DNA of 64,000 nt from positions 17,020-81,019 of the forward strand of contig WBUR01000014.1 in assembly GCA_008933615.1 (NCBI GenBank). The letters run 5' to 3'. Both the position numbers and the translations under genes were made by a program. The notes beneath the pieces are model-generated. The model saw only the letters and a program-made list of their open reading frames with translations, was not told where the DNA came from and made no database searches. This DNA comes from a bacterium. Lineage in GTDB: Bacteria > CLD3 > SB21. Shown in pieces: positions 17,728-26,709 of the stretch. Numbering within the stretch: the stretch's first letter is position 1; every line of letters begins with the position of its first letter.

Positions 17728-18392
17728 GGTCAGACGAACCTAAATCCAAAGGCGTGATAAAAAAAGAGAACTTGCGCGAACTCGTTCGCACGCCGCATCT
17801 CGTCAAACGGGCGCTTAAAAGTTATCAAAAACTGGCGGATGAAGTCGTAATTAAAAAATTTCAGCAAGGCGACCTTGTGGCGTTTGACGTGATCGTTGCG
17901 CGGTATAAAGAACAATTGATCAATTATGTCTACACATTTGTTGGCGACAAATCCGACGCGGAAGATATCGTTCAGGATACGTTTGTAAAAATTTACCGTT
18001 TCCGGCAATCGTATAAAAATATTGCCAAGTTTTCAACATGGATCTATACCGTCGCTGGGAATCTGGCCAAAAGCGAATTGCGCAAACGCAAACGCCAGCA
18101 ATTATATCCGATCTCCAGTTTAAATAATGGAGATAAGGAATTTGAAGCTGTGGAAACGCGAATCAATTCCGATGAAATGACCGATTCCGCCGTAAAAAAA
18201 GAACTGATCAAAAAAGCGATACGAACACTGCCGGACCATTATCAGTTGGTGATTCGAATGCGCGAGATTGATAATATGTCCTATGAAGAAATCGCCGAAG
18301 TGACCAGACTTCCGCTCGGGACGGTGCGCTCTCGCATCAGCCGCGCGCGGATCCGTTTGCAGAACAAATTAAAATATCTTGTTGAAAAATAA
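17724..18392 (+). CDS. ECF-type RNA polymerase sigma factor
   Basis: A 222-residue sigma-70-family factor. The N-terminal 45 residues are a basic extension ('KKENLRELVRTPHLVKRALK'). Region 2 follows ('DLVAFDVIVARYKEQLINYV', 'DAEDIVQDTFVKIYR', 'KFSTWIYTVAGNLA'), and region 4 is at the C-terminus with the helix-turn-helix 'MSYEEIAEVTRLPLGTVRSRI'. No anti-sigma gene adjoins it, unlike the factor at 59491. It is buried between holA and moaC with a 4-nt overlap, so it may be expressed constitutively with replication genes. The target promoters are unknown. Confidence 0.9.
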   Translation: MRSDEPKSKGVIKKENLRELVRTPHLVKRALKSYQKLADEVVIKKFQQGDLVAFDVIVARYKEQLINYVYTFVGDKSDAEDIVQDTFVKIYRFRQSYKNIAKFSTWIYTVAGNLAKSELRKRKRQQLYPISSLNNGDKEFEAVETRINSDEMTDSAVKKELIKKAIRTLPDHYQLVIRMREIDNMSYEEIAEVTRLPLGTVRSRISRARIRLQNKLKYLVEK

Positions 18393-18411
18393 TTTATTGA
18401 AAGCATGTACT

Positions 18412-18906
18412 TTGAAAACATCAAAAAAGCGGTTTTCACACGTCGATCCAAAAGGCAAAGCGAGTATGGTAAACGTGACTTCCAAGAAAGAAACGTTTCG
18501 AACCGCCATTGCCCATGCCCGCATTACGATGAACGCCGTCGCTTTTTCGCAAGTAATGGAAAATAAAAATAAAAAGGGGGACGTTCTCAGTGCGGCAAAT
18601 CTGGCGGGAATAATGGCCGCAAAAAAAACTTCCGAACTTATTCCTCTTTGTCATCCGCTGAACCTGTCACACGTTGAATTAAAATTTCTTCCTGATAATG
18701 GTTCCTGCAGCATTGAAATCATTGCCGTTTGTGAACTTAGCGGAAAAACCGGCGTCGAAATGGAAGCGCTGACGGCGGTAACCGTTGCTGCATTGACATT
18801 ATATGATATGTGCAAGGCCGTTGATAAACGTATCGAAATTTCTGATATCTATTTAATGAAAAAAACCGGCGGGCGAAGCGGCGTGTATTATCGCAAAAGC
18901 AAGTAA
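18412..18906 (+). CDS. moaC: cyclic pyranopterin monophosphate synthase MoaC
   Basis: Second step of molybdenum cofactor synthesis: converts the MoaA product to cyclic pyranopterin monophosphate. Motifs are complete: 'FSHVDPKGKASMVNV', 'LIPLCHPLNLSH', 'GKTGVEMEALTAV' and 'DMCKAVDK', which carries the active-site Lys and Asp. The frame has no suitable ATG. TTG codons occur at 18379, 18397 and 18412. I choose 18412 because it gives about 164 residues, close to E. coli MoaC, and avoids overlapping the sigma-factor gene. No other mo genes are in the window, so the rest of the pathway lies elsewhere. Confidence 0.93.
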   Translation: MKTSKKRFSHVDPKGKASMVNVTSKKETFRTAIAHARITMNAVAFSQVMENKNKKGDVLSAANLAGIMAAKKTSELIPLCHPLNLSHVELKFLPDNGSCSIEIIAVCELSGKTGVEMEALTAVTVAALTLYDMCKAVDKRIEISDIYLMKKTGGRSGVYYRKSK

Positions 18907-18917
18907 GGGACTATTAA

Positions 18918-19688
18918 TTGAATTTTTTACAGTCGTTTTGTTTTCTTTTTTTTATAAACTCTGTTGTATGTCTATTCGCTCAGGAAAAATTCCTGGGTGA
19001 ACAATATGCGTACAAACTAACTTATTTAAGCATCCCTGCTGTAAATATTTACCTATCCGTTCCTGAAACCCTCAATGTCGACGGGAAAAAAACATTCCAT
19101 CTCTTGGCAATTGCGCGTACTAGTTCGCTGTTCTCAACTTTTTATACGCTTGAAAACCGCTACCATACATATATTGACCAGGAAACCGGCCTCCCGGTAA
19201 AATTTAACAAAACCATTCGTCAGCGCACGCTGGAACAGCAAGGCCAAATTTCTTATGATCAGGCAAACCGGCAGGCTGTGTATGACGGCGGCCGGTTTAC
19301 TTCCGAAGTAAAAATGTCCATACAGGAAAATACGCATAATCTTTTTTCAATGATCTTTTTTTTGCGGCGGGATAAATTACAAGTTGGTCAGAAATTTAAT
19401 TTCAATCTGGATGTGGAGTCGGAGCCCTGGAACGTTGGAACGTATGTTGAAGCGAAAGAAAAAGTCAATGTAGCTGATTCAACATATGATGCATACAAAG
19501 TTTCATTTCAGTTTATCCCAACCAAGGAAGAATTTAAGCGAAAACACACAGATATTCTCACTCGCCGTGTTGCCACCAGCAAAACCCGTCTCTATTTTTG
19601 GATCGGCGCAGAGCCGCCGTTTCCATTCCTCAAAGTGGAATTCGAAATGTCCCCTTTTAGCGCCTACACCACGATGGTCAAAAATTAA
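18918..19688 (+). CDS. DUF3108 family exported protein
   Basis: A 256-residue protein with a TTG start preceded by AAGGGA at a 7-nt distance. The N-terminus is a signal sequence (hydrophobic run then 'VCLFAQ'). The mature part matches DUF3108: 'FLGEQYAYKLTYLSIPAVNIYLSV' at the start, 'FYTLENRYHTYIDQETGLPVKF' in the middle and 'TRLYFWIGAEPPFPFLKVEF' at the end. Its predicted fold is beta-rich. The family is periplasmic or outer-membrane-associated and of unknown function, sometimes found with envelope biogenesis genes. It is 11 nt downstream of moaC and probably closes the operon. It converges with the next gene. Confidence 0.85.
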   Translation: MNFLQSFCFLFFINSVVCLFAQEKFLGEQYAYKLTYLSIPAVNIYLSVPETLNVDGKKTFHLLAIARTSSLFSTFYTLENRYHTYIDQETGLPVKFNKTIRQRTLEQQGQISYDQANRQAVYDGGRFTSEVKMSIQENTHNLFSMIFFLRRDKLQVGQKFNFNLDVESEPWNVGTYVEAKEKVNVADSTYDAYKVSFQFIPTKEEFKRKHTDILTRRVATSKTRLYFWIGAEPPFPFLKVEFEMSPFSAYTTMVKN

Positions 19689-19712
19689 AGATTTGTTTAG
19701 TTAAAATGTTTC

Positions 19713-20543
19713 TCAACTGCTGAAAATTCGGTCCATAAACTTGTAATACGCTTTTTCATTTACAGGACATATTTCCGTCATCGTCGACAGCGCGATATCA
19801 TAATTAAAAAAAGATTTGTTGGCGCTGAGTTTAAGATAATCTTCCTTAAACTGCCATTCCTTGTGAAGCACCGGATCCATTTCTTTCGGAAGTTTATTGA
19901 CATACAAATCAATCAAACTGTGCCCGTAACAGGGGCAGGCATGATACTCTTTGTTGACCTTATTCAGGTGATTAAGTATAGCTTGTTTATCCAGCACGTA
20001 CACATGCCCTACCCGTTTACCGAAGCTGTACCAGACTTTTGATGAGAATTGGTAATGAGTAAACAGCGGATCCCGCCAGCGAAACTCGATGCAGCGGTCA
20101 TAACATCCCAAAAAATCGGGATAATGGCTCATCTTATTCACTCCGCAGTAATCGGCAGAATTAAGCGTCTTACGGTGTCCCCAATATTGTTTGTAGGATG
20201 TATACCAAATCTCAAAATCATTTTTTGCAATATCGTCGCCTTTGAAATTCAATTTTGTGTTTTTCCACATCCCGACGATGTCGTAGATCTCCAGAAATTT
20301 TGGAAAATCCGTTTTGAAATAAATTGCACGGTAGAATGTCACTCCGCGTTCGTCTACGAGTTCCGCATAATACGCGTTTTTTTGAGCCAACTCCAGCGCG
20401 GCGTCCAGTTTAGGCGAGTGAACCAGTTCAAATTCCACTACCAAGTACCATCCGCGGTCAACCCAGCGTAACGATTCCTCCGGCTTTTCATTGGCTGCCG
20501 TTTCCTTTTTTTGAAGTGATGTTTTTTTCATATTCAAACTCAA
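19713..20543 (-). CDS. hypothetical cytoplasmic protein
   Basis: I do not recognise this 276-residue protein. There is no signal peptide or membrane segment. It is rich in Tyr and Trp, with clusters such as 'EIWYTSYKQYWGHRKTL' and 'CIEFRWRDPLFTHYQFSS'. A 'CPCYGHS' motif near residue 205 and 'YDRCIEF' near residue 155 hold several Cys that might bind metal. The first 25 residues are charged and may be dispensable; a second Met at residue 5 is an alternative start. It lies 58 nt downstream of the barrel protein but beyond a strong terminator, so it may have its own promoter. Confidence 0.7.
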   Translation of the reverse strand: MSLNMKKTSLQKKETAANEKPEESLRWVDRGWYLVVEFELVHSPKLDAALELAQKNAYYAELVDERGVTFYRAIYFKTDFPKFLEIYDIVGMWKNTKLNFKGDDIAKNDFEIWYTSYKQYWGHRKTLNSADYCGVNKMSHYPDFLGCYDRCIEFRWRDPLFTHYQFSSKVWYSFGKRVGHVYVLDKQAILNHLNKVNKEYHACPCYGHSLIDLYVNKLPKEMDPVLHKEWQFKEDYLKLSANKSFFNYDIALSTMTEICPVNEKAYYKFMDRIFSS

Positions 20544-20577
20544 AAAAGAAGGCTACTCCTGATTCAGGAATAGCCTT
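20542..20577 (-). terminator. terminator for the barrel-protein gene
   Basis: On the minus strand AAGGCTATTCCTGA pairs with TCAGGAGTAGCCTT (one mismatch) and is followed by CTTTTTT. It lies just downstream of the gene ending at 20602 and directly before the start of the gene at 20543. Confidence 0.85.
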
Positions 20578-20601
20578 TGAAAGCAAAATTAGATGTTAAA
20601 A

Positions 20602-21936
20602 TTATTTCGAGCCTGTCGGTAATTGCAGGGTCATTCCCACAAACGGGGTCACATAACGTTTAGCTTTGAAGCCGTCGTTATTCTTATTTTCAACAAAAGT
20701 CCACTTATAGTCCACTCCTGCCTGAACAACGAACGGACCCGTTTGATAAGCTTGATACGCCAGAATCATGTGCGCAATGGAGCGCTGATCCAATTTGAAC
20801 GCGTCGCCCAATTTATCCAGATTGGATTTATCATACGTTCCGCTGATGGTAACCTTTGGAATCAAATCCGGCGCCGCCATTCCTAAATGCACAATCGCGC
20901 CGTCGGTGCTTTTTAGTTTGTCCGGAATGGACATTCCGCCGATCACCTGAATCTTTCCGATCAGGTTAGCCAAGAGTTCGCCATACGTTCCCTGAACGCC
21001 TTTTGACGCGACCAAACCGAGCGCTTTGGGGGAACCGTTTAATTTGCCGATTTCATAAGTTGCATCAAAATATTGCGGCAGGAAATTGTCGCTGTAAAAA
21101 CGTCTCTCGATCTTTGCGTTCAGTGTGAACACATCGGCGACGAAATTAAATTTGAAATTCACGCCCATCGCGAATCCTTTACCGCCGCCGTAGGAAGAGT
21201 TTAATGTATCCTCAGCGTATTGGGCCAGCTTATCGTTTTTTAATATTGCGGCATACTCCATATAGGGAGTGATTTTGAGAAATGAGGTCTCGACCACGCT
21301 CACGCCTACGTCTGCGCCAACTTCGGTAATGTTATACAACGCGTCCTTATCCCGGTCGGTGATGTAGGTGACGCCGAATTCCGTCGTTTTCAAAATAGGC
21401 ATATCGGTTGTTTTGAGGGGACGCACGTACGGACGCATACCAAAAACGGCAAATCGATTGAAATCACTGTAGACTGCCTCCAAGCCAAAACGTAAATCGT
21501 AGTTCAGGTCAATATTGGCGCCGATTTTTCTTTTATCAAAACTGACTGCATTGGTAAAATTATACATGATCAATCCGTAGCCGAGCGATGTGCCGGTGAT
21601 ATCTCCGATACGAACGTACACGGGATCTTCGTGTTTGACTCCATAACGAACGTAACGAATCACGCGTAAGGCGCCGATACCGCCTTGGTATTCGTCTTTA
21701 CGAAATTTACCGTCCGTACTGAATGTCAGCGGTACGTCCAATCCAACGCCGAATTTCCCAAAGGCCAACTCGGGCTGTAATCGCATGCTTATGTAAGTTT
21801 TTCCTCCAATGATTGTCGTCCCGATCGGTACTGTCACCTGATTTCCACCCATATTCTCACCAAATCCCTGCGCATGTAATGAGAAACCAAATAAAAACAA
21901 CATCGCAAACGCAATAAAACCTGAACATTTGAACAT
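20602..21936 (-). CDS. putative outer-membrane beta-barrel protein
   Basis: A 444-residue exported protein. I place the start at 21936, where ATG follows a GGGAGG ribosome site; an in-frame TTG at 21948 overlaps that site. The signal peptide runs to 'FSLHAQG'. The mature chain is made of short amphipathic strands with frequent aromatic-glycine turns ('GVGLDVPLTFSTDGKF', 'YVRIGDITGTSLGYG', 'AVYSDFNRFAVFGMRPY') and ends in a strand closing with 'PFVGMTLQLPTGSK'. This fits an outer-membrane barrel, but it does not end in the usual terminal Phe. No family name is assigned and the substrate is unknown. It is monocistronic, ending in a strong hairpin. Confidence 0.75.
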   Translation of the reverse strand: MFKCSGFIAFAMLFLFGFSLHAQGFGENMGGNQVTVPIGTTIIGGKTYISMRLQPELAFGKFGVGLDVPLTFSTDGKFRKDEYQGGIGALRVIRYVRYGVKHEDPVYVRIGDITGTSLGYGLIMYNFTNAVSFDKRKIGANIDLNYDLRFGLEAVYSDFNRFAVFGMRPYVRPLKTTDMPILKTTEFGVTYITDRDKDALYNITEVGADVGVSVVETSFLKITPYMEYAAILKNDKLAQYAEDTLNSSYGGGKGFAMGVNFKFNFVADVFTLNAKIERRFYSDNFLPQYFDATYEIGKLNGSPKALGLVASKGVQGTYGELLANLIGKIQVIGGMSIPDKLKSTDGAIVHLGMAAPDLIPKVTISGTYDKSNLDKLGDAFKLDQRSIAHMILAYQAYQTGPFVVQAGVDYKWTFVENKNNDGFKAKRYVTPFVGMTLQLPTGSK

Positions 21937-22150
21937 AATTCCTCCCAAAATTAATTATTCAATAAGCCGTATACATGACCAATTGACGGTAAAGGTAAAA
22001 TGATAGCCCCATAAAAGCAATAAATTTTAAATAGTTAAACGCTTGTCTTGTTTTTTTGTACAATATCATGACGAATTTATTATGGGCCCCCGCGTTACAA
22101 GAACAACGGCTAAACATTGTAAGTATAGGTTTTGTGGGCTATTAAATATC

Positions 22151-22179
22151 TTGACTATCGTTGGTTAATTATCTATATT
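22151..22179 (+). promoter_or_regulatory. clpC promoter
   Basis: TTGACT (22151-22156), 17 nt, TATATT (22174-22179). It lies in the 350-nt gap between the barrel gene and clpC, leaving a leader of about 100 nt. I see no CIRCE or CtsR-like operator. The rest of the gap is AT-rich and holds nothing I can name. Confidence 0.7.
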
Positions 22180-22286
22180 TTTTTTACGTAGTTAGGTATC
22201 TTTATTGTTCTATATGACATAAAGATGATCGATTTTTTGAATTTACGTTCTGCTGTTTTATTCCGCAGGCGCACTCCGGAGCATAT

Positions 22287-24752
22287 ATGAAGAATAATTT
22301 TTCAAGCCGTGTCCAGCTTGTTGTAAAACTTTCTCAAGAAGAAGCGATTCGGCTAGGGCACGATTATATCGGAACGGAACATCTGTTGCTGGGTTTGATC
22401 CGTGAGGGTGAAGGGGTTGCGGTAAAAGTTCTAAAGAACTTAGGCGTTGAACTTGAAAAACTTAAGCGCACTATTGAAGACATGGTTAAGCCGACAACGG
22501 AAAACACCATCATTGGAAATCCGCCGTTAACCAAACGCGCCGAAAAAATTCTGAAGTCAACGTATCTCGAGGCCAAAAATTATAAATCCGATGTGATCGG
22601 CACCGAACACTTACTGCTGTCTCTCGTAAAAGAAAAAGATTGTCTGGCCGCGCAAGTATTGAGCATGTTCAATATTGATTACGAAACTATCAAAAGGGAG
22701 TTGACGAATATTATGAGTGGTACATTTACACCAAGTAGTTCCACTAATAAAAAAACAGAACCGCGCAAAAGCAAAACTCCCGCGCTGGATCATTTCGGAC
22801 GCGATCTGACGCAATATGCCGAAGAAGGAAAACTCGATCCGATCATCGGCCGTGAAGGTGAAATCGAACGCGTGGCTCAGATATTATCCCGCCGCAAGAA
22901 AAATAATCCTGTTCTCATCGGCGAACCGGGCGTCGGCAAAACAGCGATCGCAGAGGGGTTGGCTTTGCGCATTGTCCAGAAGAAAGTTCCCCGCGTGCTT
23001 CACGGGAAACGTGTGGTAACCCTTGACGTCGGCGCTCTCGTTGCCGGTACTAAATACCGCGGACAATTCGAGGAACGCGTCAAAGCGATCATGACGGAAT
23101 TGGAAAAAACGGACGATGTTATTTTGTTCATAGACGAACTCCATACCATCGTCGGCGCGGGCGGCGCAAGCGGCTCACTTGACGCCTCGAATATGTTCAA
23201 ACCGGCGCTTTCTCGCGGCGAACTGCAATGCATCGGCGCGACGACGCTCGACGAATACCGTCAGTATATTGAAAAAGACGGGGCATTAGAACGCCGTTTT
23301 CAAAAAGTGATTATTGATCCGCCGACCGTTGAAGAGACGATTGAAATTCTGCGGCAGATCAAATCTAAATATGAAGAACATCACCATGTTCAGTACACGG
23401 ACGAAGCGCTCGTTCAGGCAGTCAAACTTTCTGATCGATATATCACCGACCGGTATCTGCCGGATAAGGCCATTGATGTAATGGACGAAGCGGGCTCACG
23501 TACGCATATTATGAATATTGTTGTTCCTCAGCGTATTCTCGATATTGAGACCGAGATCGAAAAAGTAAGGATCGAAAAAGATTCCGTTATCAAGAACCAA
23601 AAATTTGAAAAAGCCGCCGAATTACGCGATGTGGAGAAAAAACTAAACGAACAATTGCGCGCCGCGAAAGAAGACTGGGAAAAGCGCGAAGAAAATCAGG
23701 TTGTAGAAGTCGGCGAAGAACAGATCGCGCATGTGGTTTCGATGATGACCAGTATTCCCGTCAGCCGCGTGGCGCAATCCGAATCGGATAAATTACTGCG
23801 CATGGATGAAGTTTTGAAGAAACGTATCATTGCGCAAGACGAAGCTATCCAGTCCGTTACGCGCGCAATCCGCAGAACCCGCGCCGGATTAAAAGACCCC
23901 AATCGCCCTATAGGTTCGTTCATTTTCTTAGGGCCAACCGGCGTCGGCAAAACGCAATTTGCAAAAGAACTTGCCCATTATTTATTTGAAAGCCAGGATG
24001 CGCTAGTTCGCATCGACATGTCGGAATACATGGAAAAATTCTCCGTGAGCCGCTTGGTCGGCCCGCCCCCAGGATATGTCGGTTACGAAGAAGGCGGCCA
24101 GCTCACCGAAAAAATTCGCCGTAAGCCGTACAGCGTGGTACTTCTTGACGAAATAGAAAAGGCGCATCCGGACGTGTTCAATATTCTTCTCCAAGTTCTG
24201 GACGACGGCATCCTGACGGACAGTTTAGGCCGCAAGGTCAGCTTTAAAAATGTCGTGATAATCATGACGTCCAATATCGGCGCACGGGATATGAATAAGA
24301 CCGGCGCATTCGGCTTCTCTGCAAAAAATGAAAGTGAAGATGAATATACCCGGATGAAATCCAAGGTGGAAGAATCGGCAAAAAAATTATTCAATCCGGA
24401 ATTTATTAACCGAATCGACGAAATCATTGTATTCAAGTCGCTCGACAAAGAAGCCGTGCTGAAGATCATTGACGTATCTATGAGTGAAGTCGAACAAAAA
24501 CTTAAAGAGCGCAATCTTCTGATCACGCTGACTAAAGAGGCGAAAGAATTTATTGCCGATAAAGGTTTTGATCCTGTATATGGCGCGCGGCCATTGCGCA
24601 GGGCTATTCAGAAATATCTAGAAGATCCCGTCGCAGAAGATTTATTAAAAGGAGTCTTTACGGACGGAAGCCATATTTCAGTCGAGTTAAAAGGGGAAGA
24701 ACTCGAATTTAGTGAAGCGGTGGACGAGCCGGCGCCGGACGAATTAAAGTAA
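22287..24752 (+). CDS. clpC: ClpC-type AAA+ unfoldase
   Basis: An 821-residue HSP100 unfoldase that works with ClpP or as a disaggregase. Two Clp-N repeats occupy about 1-145. The first AAA+ domain has GEPGVGKT, Walker B '[10 protein letters not shown]' and a '[15 protein letters not shown]' loop. A short middle region holds a UVR-like motif ('[16 protein letters not shown]'), which marks ClpC rather than ClpB or ClpA. The second AAA+ domain has GPTGVGKT and '[15 protein letters not shown]'. ClpP-docking 'GF' loop residues are visible in 'AFGFSAKNE'. It has its own sigma-70 promoter, and the small gene at 24775 follows after 22 nt. Confidence 0.96.
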   Translation: MKNNFSSRVQLVVKLSQEEAIRLGHDYIGTEHLLLGLIREGEGVAVKVLKNLGVELEKLKRTIEDMVKPTTENTIIGNPPLTKRAEKILKSTYLEAKNYKSDVIGTEHLLLSLVKEKDCLAAQVLSMFNIDYETIKRELTNIMSGTFTPSSSTNKKTEPRKSKTPALDHFGRDLTQYAEEGKLDPIIGREGEIERVAQILSRRKKNNPVLIGEPGVGKTAIAEGLALRIVQKKVPRVLHGKRVVTLDVGALVAGTKYRGQFEERVKAIMTELEKTDDVILFIDELHTIVGAGGASGSLDASNMFKPALSRGELQCIGATTLDEYRQYIEKDGALERRFQKVIIDPPTVEETIEILRQIKSKYEEHHHVQYTDEALVQAVKLSDRYITDRYLPDKAIDVMDEAGSRTHIMNIVVPQRILDIETEIEKVRIEKDSVIKNQKFEKAAELRDVEKKLNEQLRAAKEDWEKREENQVVEVGEEQIAHVVSMMTSIPVSRVAQSESDKLLRMDEVLKKRIIAQDEAIQSVTRAIRRTRAGLKDPNRPIGSFIFLGPTGVGKTQFAKELAHYLFESQDALVRIDMSEYMEKFSVSRLVGPPPGYVGYEEGGQLTEKIRRKPYSVVLLDEIEKAHPDVFNILLQVLDDGILTDSLGRKVSFKNVVIIMTSNIGARDMNKTGAFGFSAKNESEDEYTRMKSKVEESAKKLFNPEFINRIDEIIVFKSLDKEAVLKIIDVSMSEVEQKLKERNLLITLTKEAKEFIADKGFDPVYGARPLRRAIQKYLEDPVAEDLLKGVFTDGSHISVELKGEELEFSEAVDEPAPDELK

Positions 24753-24774
24753 CCAACATTAAGGGACCGCATAT

Positions 24775-25308
24775 ATGTTCTTCGGAAAAAATAAGAAAAG
24801 ACGAGAAGGCGCACTGGATGACGCATCGATTATGGAATCGATTAAGACACTCGTGGTAAATGACGGCGTTACCGTTGACCGTATTAATTGGGACGGCTCA
24901 ACCAGCACGGTTTCCGGCCGCGTCAGCCATGTGAGCAGTAATAATGACCTCTTCGGTGTTGTGGATGAGGGTTCCGGCGAGTCGATGGAATTCTCGGTCG
25001 AAGACGGAGACATTGCACATATCAAGCGCATTGCCATCAGTATCGATATCGACGAAACGCAAACGGAAAGTTATATGTCCATCGATGCGATCGTAGAAAT
25101 CCTTGAAGCCCTTGATCACAGCGACACGATATCCGTATCGTATTATGATCCCTACAAAGGAAAAGGCGTGTCAAAGAAGGGCATTATCACGCTGAAAGAC
25201 GAATACAACAAAGTGTTTGCCATCGAATACACCACGCCGGAAGGTGAAAAAGAAGAAAAACACTTTGATCTGAATGAAGATAAGATCATCGATATTATTA
25301 TAAATTGA
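24775..25308 (+). CDS. hypothetical protein downstream of clpC
   Basis: I do not recognise this 177-residue acidic protein. No signal peptide or membrane segment is seen. The N-terminus is basic (FFGKNKKRREG). The middle (about 20-75) looks like a small beta domain: 'LVVNDGVTVDRINWDGSTSTVSGRVSHV'-like content, then 'DLFGVVDEGSGESMEF'. The C-terminal half has alternating strands ('DTISVSYYDPYKGKG', 'GIITLKDEYNKVFAIEY') and an acidic tail. Since it starts 22 nt after clpC with no terminator between them, it may be an adaptor or substrate-related factor, but nothing in the sequence proves this. Confidence 0.75.
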   Translation: MFFGKNKKRREGALDDASIMESIKTLVVNDGVTVDRINWDGSTSTVSGRVSHVSSNNDLFGVVDEGSGESMEFSVEDGDIAHIKRIAISIDIDETQTESYMSIDAIVEILEALDHSDTISVSYYDPYKGKGVSKKGIITLKDEYNKVFAIEYTTPEGEKEEKHFDLNEDKIIDIIIN

Positions 25309-25321
25309 GTTTTTTTTATAT

Positions 25322-25361
25322 AATAAAAGCCTGCTGTTAATCTGAACAGCAGGCTTTTTTT
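25322..25361. terminator. bidirectional terminator
   Basis: AAGCCTGCTGTT pairs with AACAGCAGGCTT around a short loop, followed by TTTTTTT on the plus strand and preceded by AAAA. It separates the clpC unit from the converging MFS gene. Confidence 0.9.
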
Positions 25362-25394
25362 GTTACTAATTATAAGCGTTTGAAATCCGTACTT

Positions 25395-26687
25395 CTACTT
25401 ATGACTCGTGGTGATAGTTTCCAATCCATGCGCATTAGGCCCCATCTCATTCCGGCGAAGTAAGAAGGCAAATAATAATCCGAAGAACCCAAGACACGAA
25501 AATATCAACATACCGAGAGTGTAGCCTCCCGGATTTGCCGCTCCGGCGCCTGAAAAGTCATTTGCCCAACCTATCATAAGATTAAAACCCGCCAATCCGA
25601 TATTCTGGATCAAGGTCATGAGGCCATATGCCGTTCCGAGTTTCGATTGGTCTACGATGTACGCAACCGAGGGCCACATCACTGCCGGGATCAGCGAAAA
25701 TGCAATGCCCATCATAGCCATCGGGACGTATAATGACACATGCGTGTAAGCCATGATCAGGTAGACCGGAATTAATAAGAGCGATCCAAACATCATAAAC
25801 AGCGCCCGTTTGCCGACTTTGTCCACCAACAGGCCAAACAAGGGCGTTGCGATCATGGCAAATAAAGTAAGCATGCTGGAAAGAAATCCGCCCAATTCCC
25901 GTGTGGTTCCGTGCGCATCCATAAAGAATTTAACGGCAAACGTCTGAAACGGAAAAATTCCGGAATAAAACGTAATGCAAAGCGCGACAATGAACCAATA
26001 GGAAGTGCTGAATTTAAAAAGGTCGGCGAATACCAGTTTATCCGTTGCCCCTGCCTCGCCCAAAGAATAATCTTTTTCCGATTTGACTTCCATGATCCAA
26101 TATAACAAAGCGCCTACCACACAAAACACGCCGAAGAAAACGGAAATGATCAGCGGCCATTGCCAACTCGAATAATAATCCGACGCCCATGACGGAGAAT
26201 TCAACGCGGCAAACGAACCCATACGTGCAATGGTCAGATTAACGCCAAACGCAAAACTGAGTTCTTTTCCTTTAAACCATTTCGCAATCGCGGTAGTAAC
26301 GGCTACGATGAGTGATTCCGCGCCAAGGCCGAATACAAGCCGCCCTGACGCCATGATCCAAAGTTCCCCCGACACCGCGGTGATCACGGCGCCCAGAAGA
26401 CACAGAACGGCGAACAAGAAAGTCGCTTTGCGCGTGCCGATGCGGTCAATGATCACGCCGCCGATCAATACCATAAAAATGTTTGGAATACTGTAAATCG
26501 CCTGCAGCAAACCGATATCGGAGTCTGAAAACCCGAGTTGACTACTTAAGAGGTCGGCCAACGGGCTGATGCAATCGTAGACGTAATAGTTGCCAAACAT
26601 CGCCAGGCTGATAAACACCAGAACAGCCCAACGGAAAAGGCGCGGCGGTAACGGTTTTTCTGTTTGTTTTTTTAATTCAGAGGTCAT
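25395..26687 (-). CDS. MFS carrier resembling MFSD1-type dipeptide transporter
   Basis: A 430-residue 12-helix major facilitator protein. The loop 2-3 motif 'GGVIIDRIGTRKA' is typical of the superfamily. 'SGRLVFGLGAESLIVAVTTA' followed by 'WFKGKELSFAFGVNLTIARMGS' closely resembles, from memory, animal MFSD1 lysosomal carriers, which move dipeptides. It starts 22 nt downstream of the PepD dipeptidase gene on the same strand, so import of dipeptides followed by hydrolysis is an attractive reading. The superfamily is certain, the subgroup likely, and the substrate inferred. Confidence 0.88.
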   Translation of the reverse strand: MTSELKKQTEKPLPPRLFRWAVLVFISLAMFGNYYVYDCISPLADLLSSQLGFSDSDIGLLQAIYSIPNIFMVLIGGVIIDRIGTRKATFLFAVLCLLGAVITAVSGELWIMASGRLVFGLGAESLIVAVTTAIAKWFKGKELSFAFGVNLTIARMGSFAALNSPSWASDYYSSWQWPLIISVFFGVFCVVGALLYWIMEVKSEKDYSLGEAGATDKLVFADLFKFSTSYWFIVALCITFYSGIFPFQTFAVKFFMDAHGTTRELGGFLSSMLTLFAMIATPLFGLLVDKVGKRALFMMFGSLLLIPVYLIMAYTHVSLYVPMAMMGIAFSLIPAVMWPSVAYIVDQSKLGTAYGLMTLIQNIGLAGFNLMIGWANDFSGAGAANPGGYTLGMLIFSCLGFFGLLFAFLLRRNEMGPNAHGLETITTSHK

Positions 26688-26709
26688 GAATTCCTTTTTG
26701 GCTAACTTG

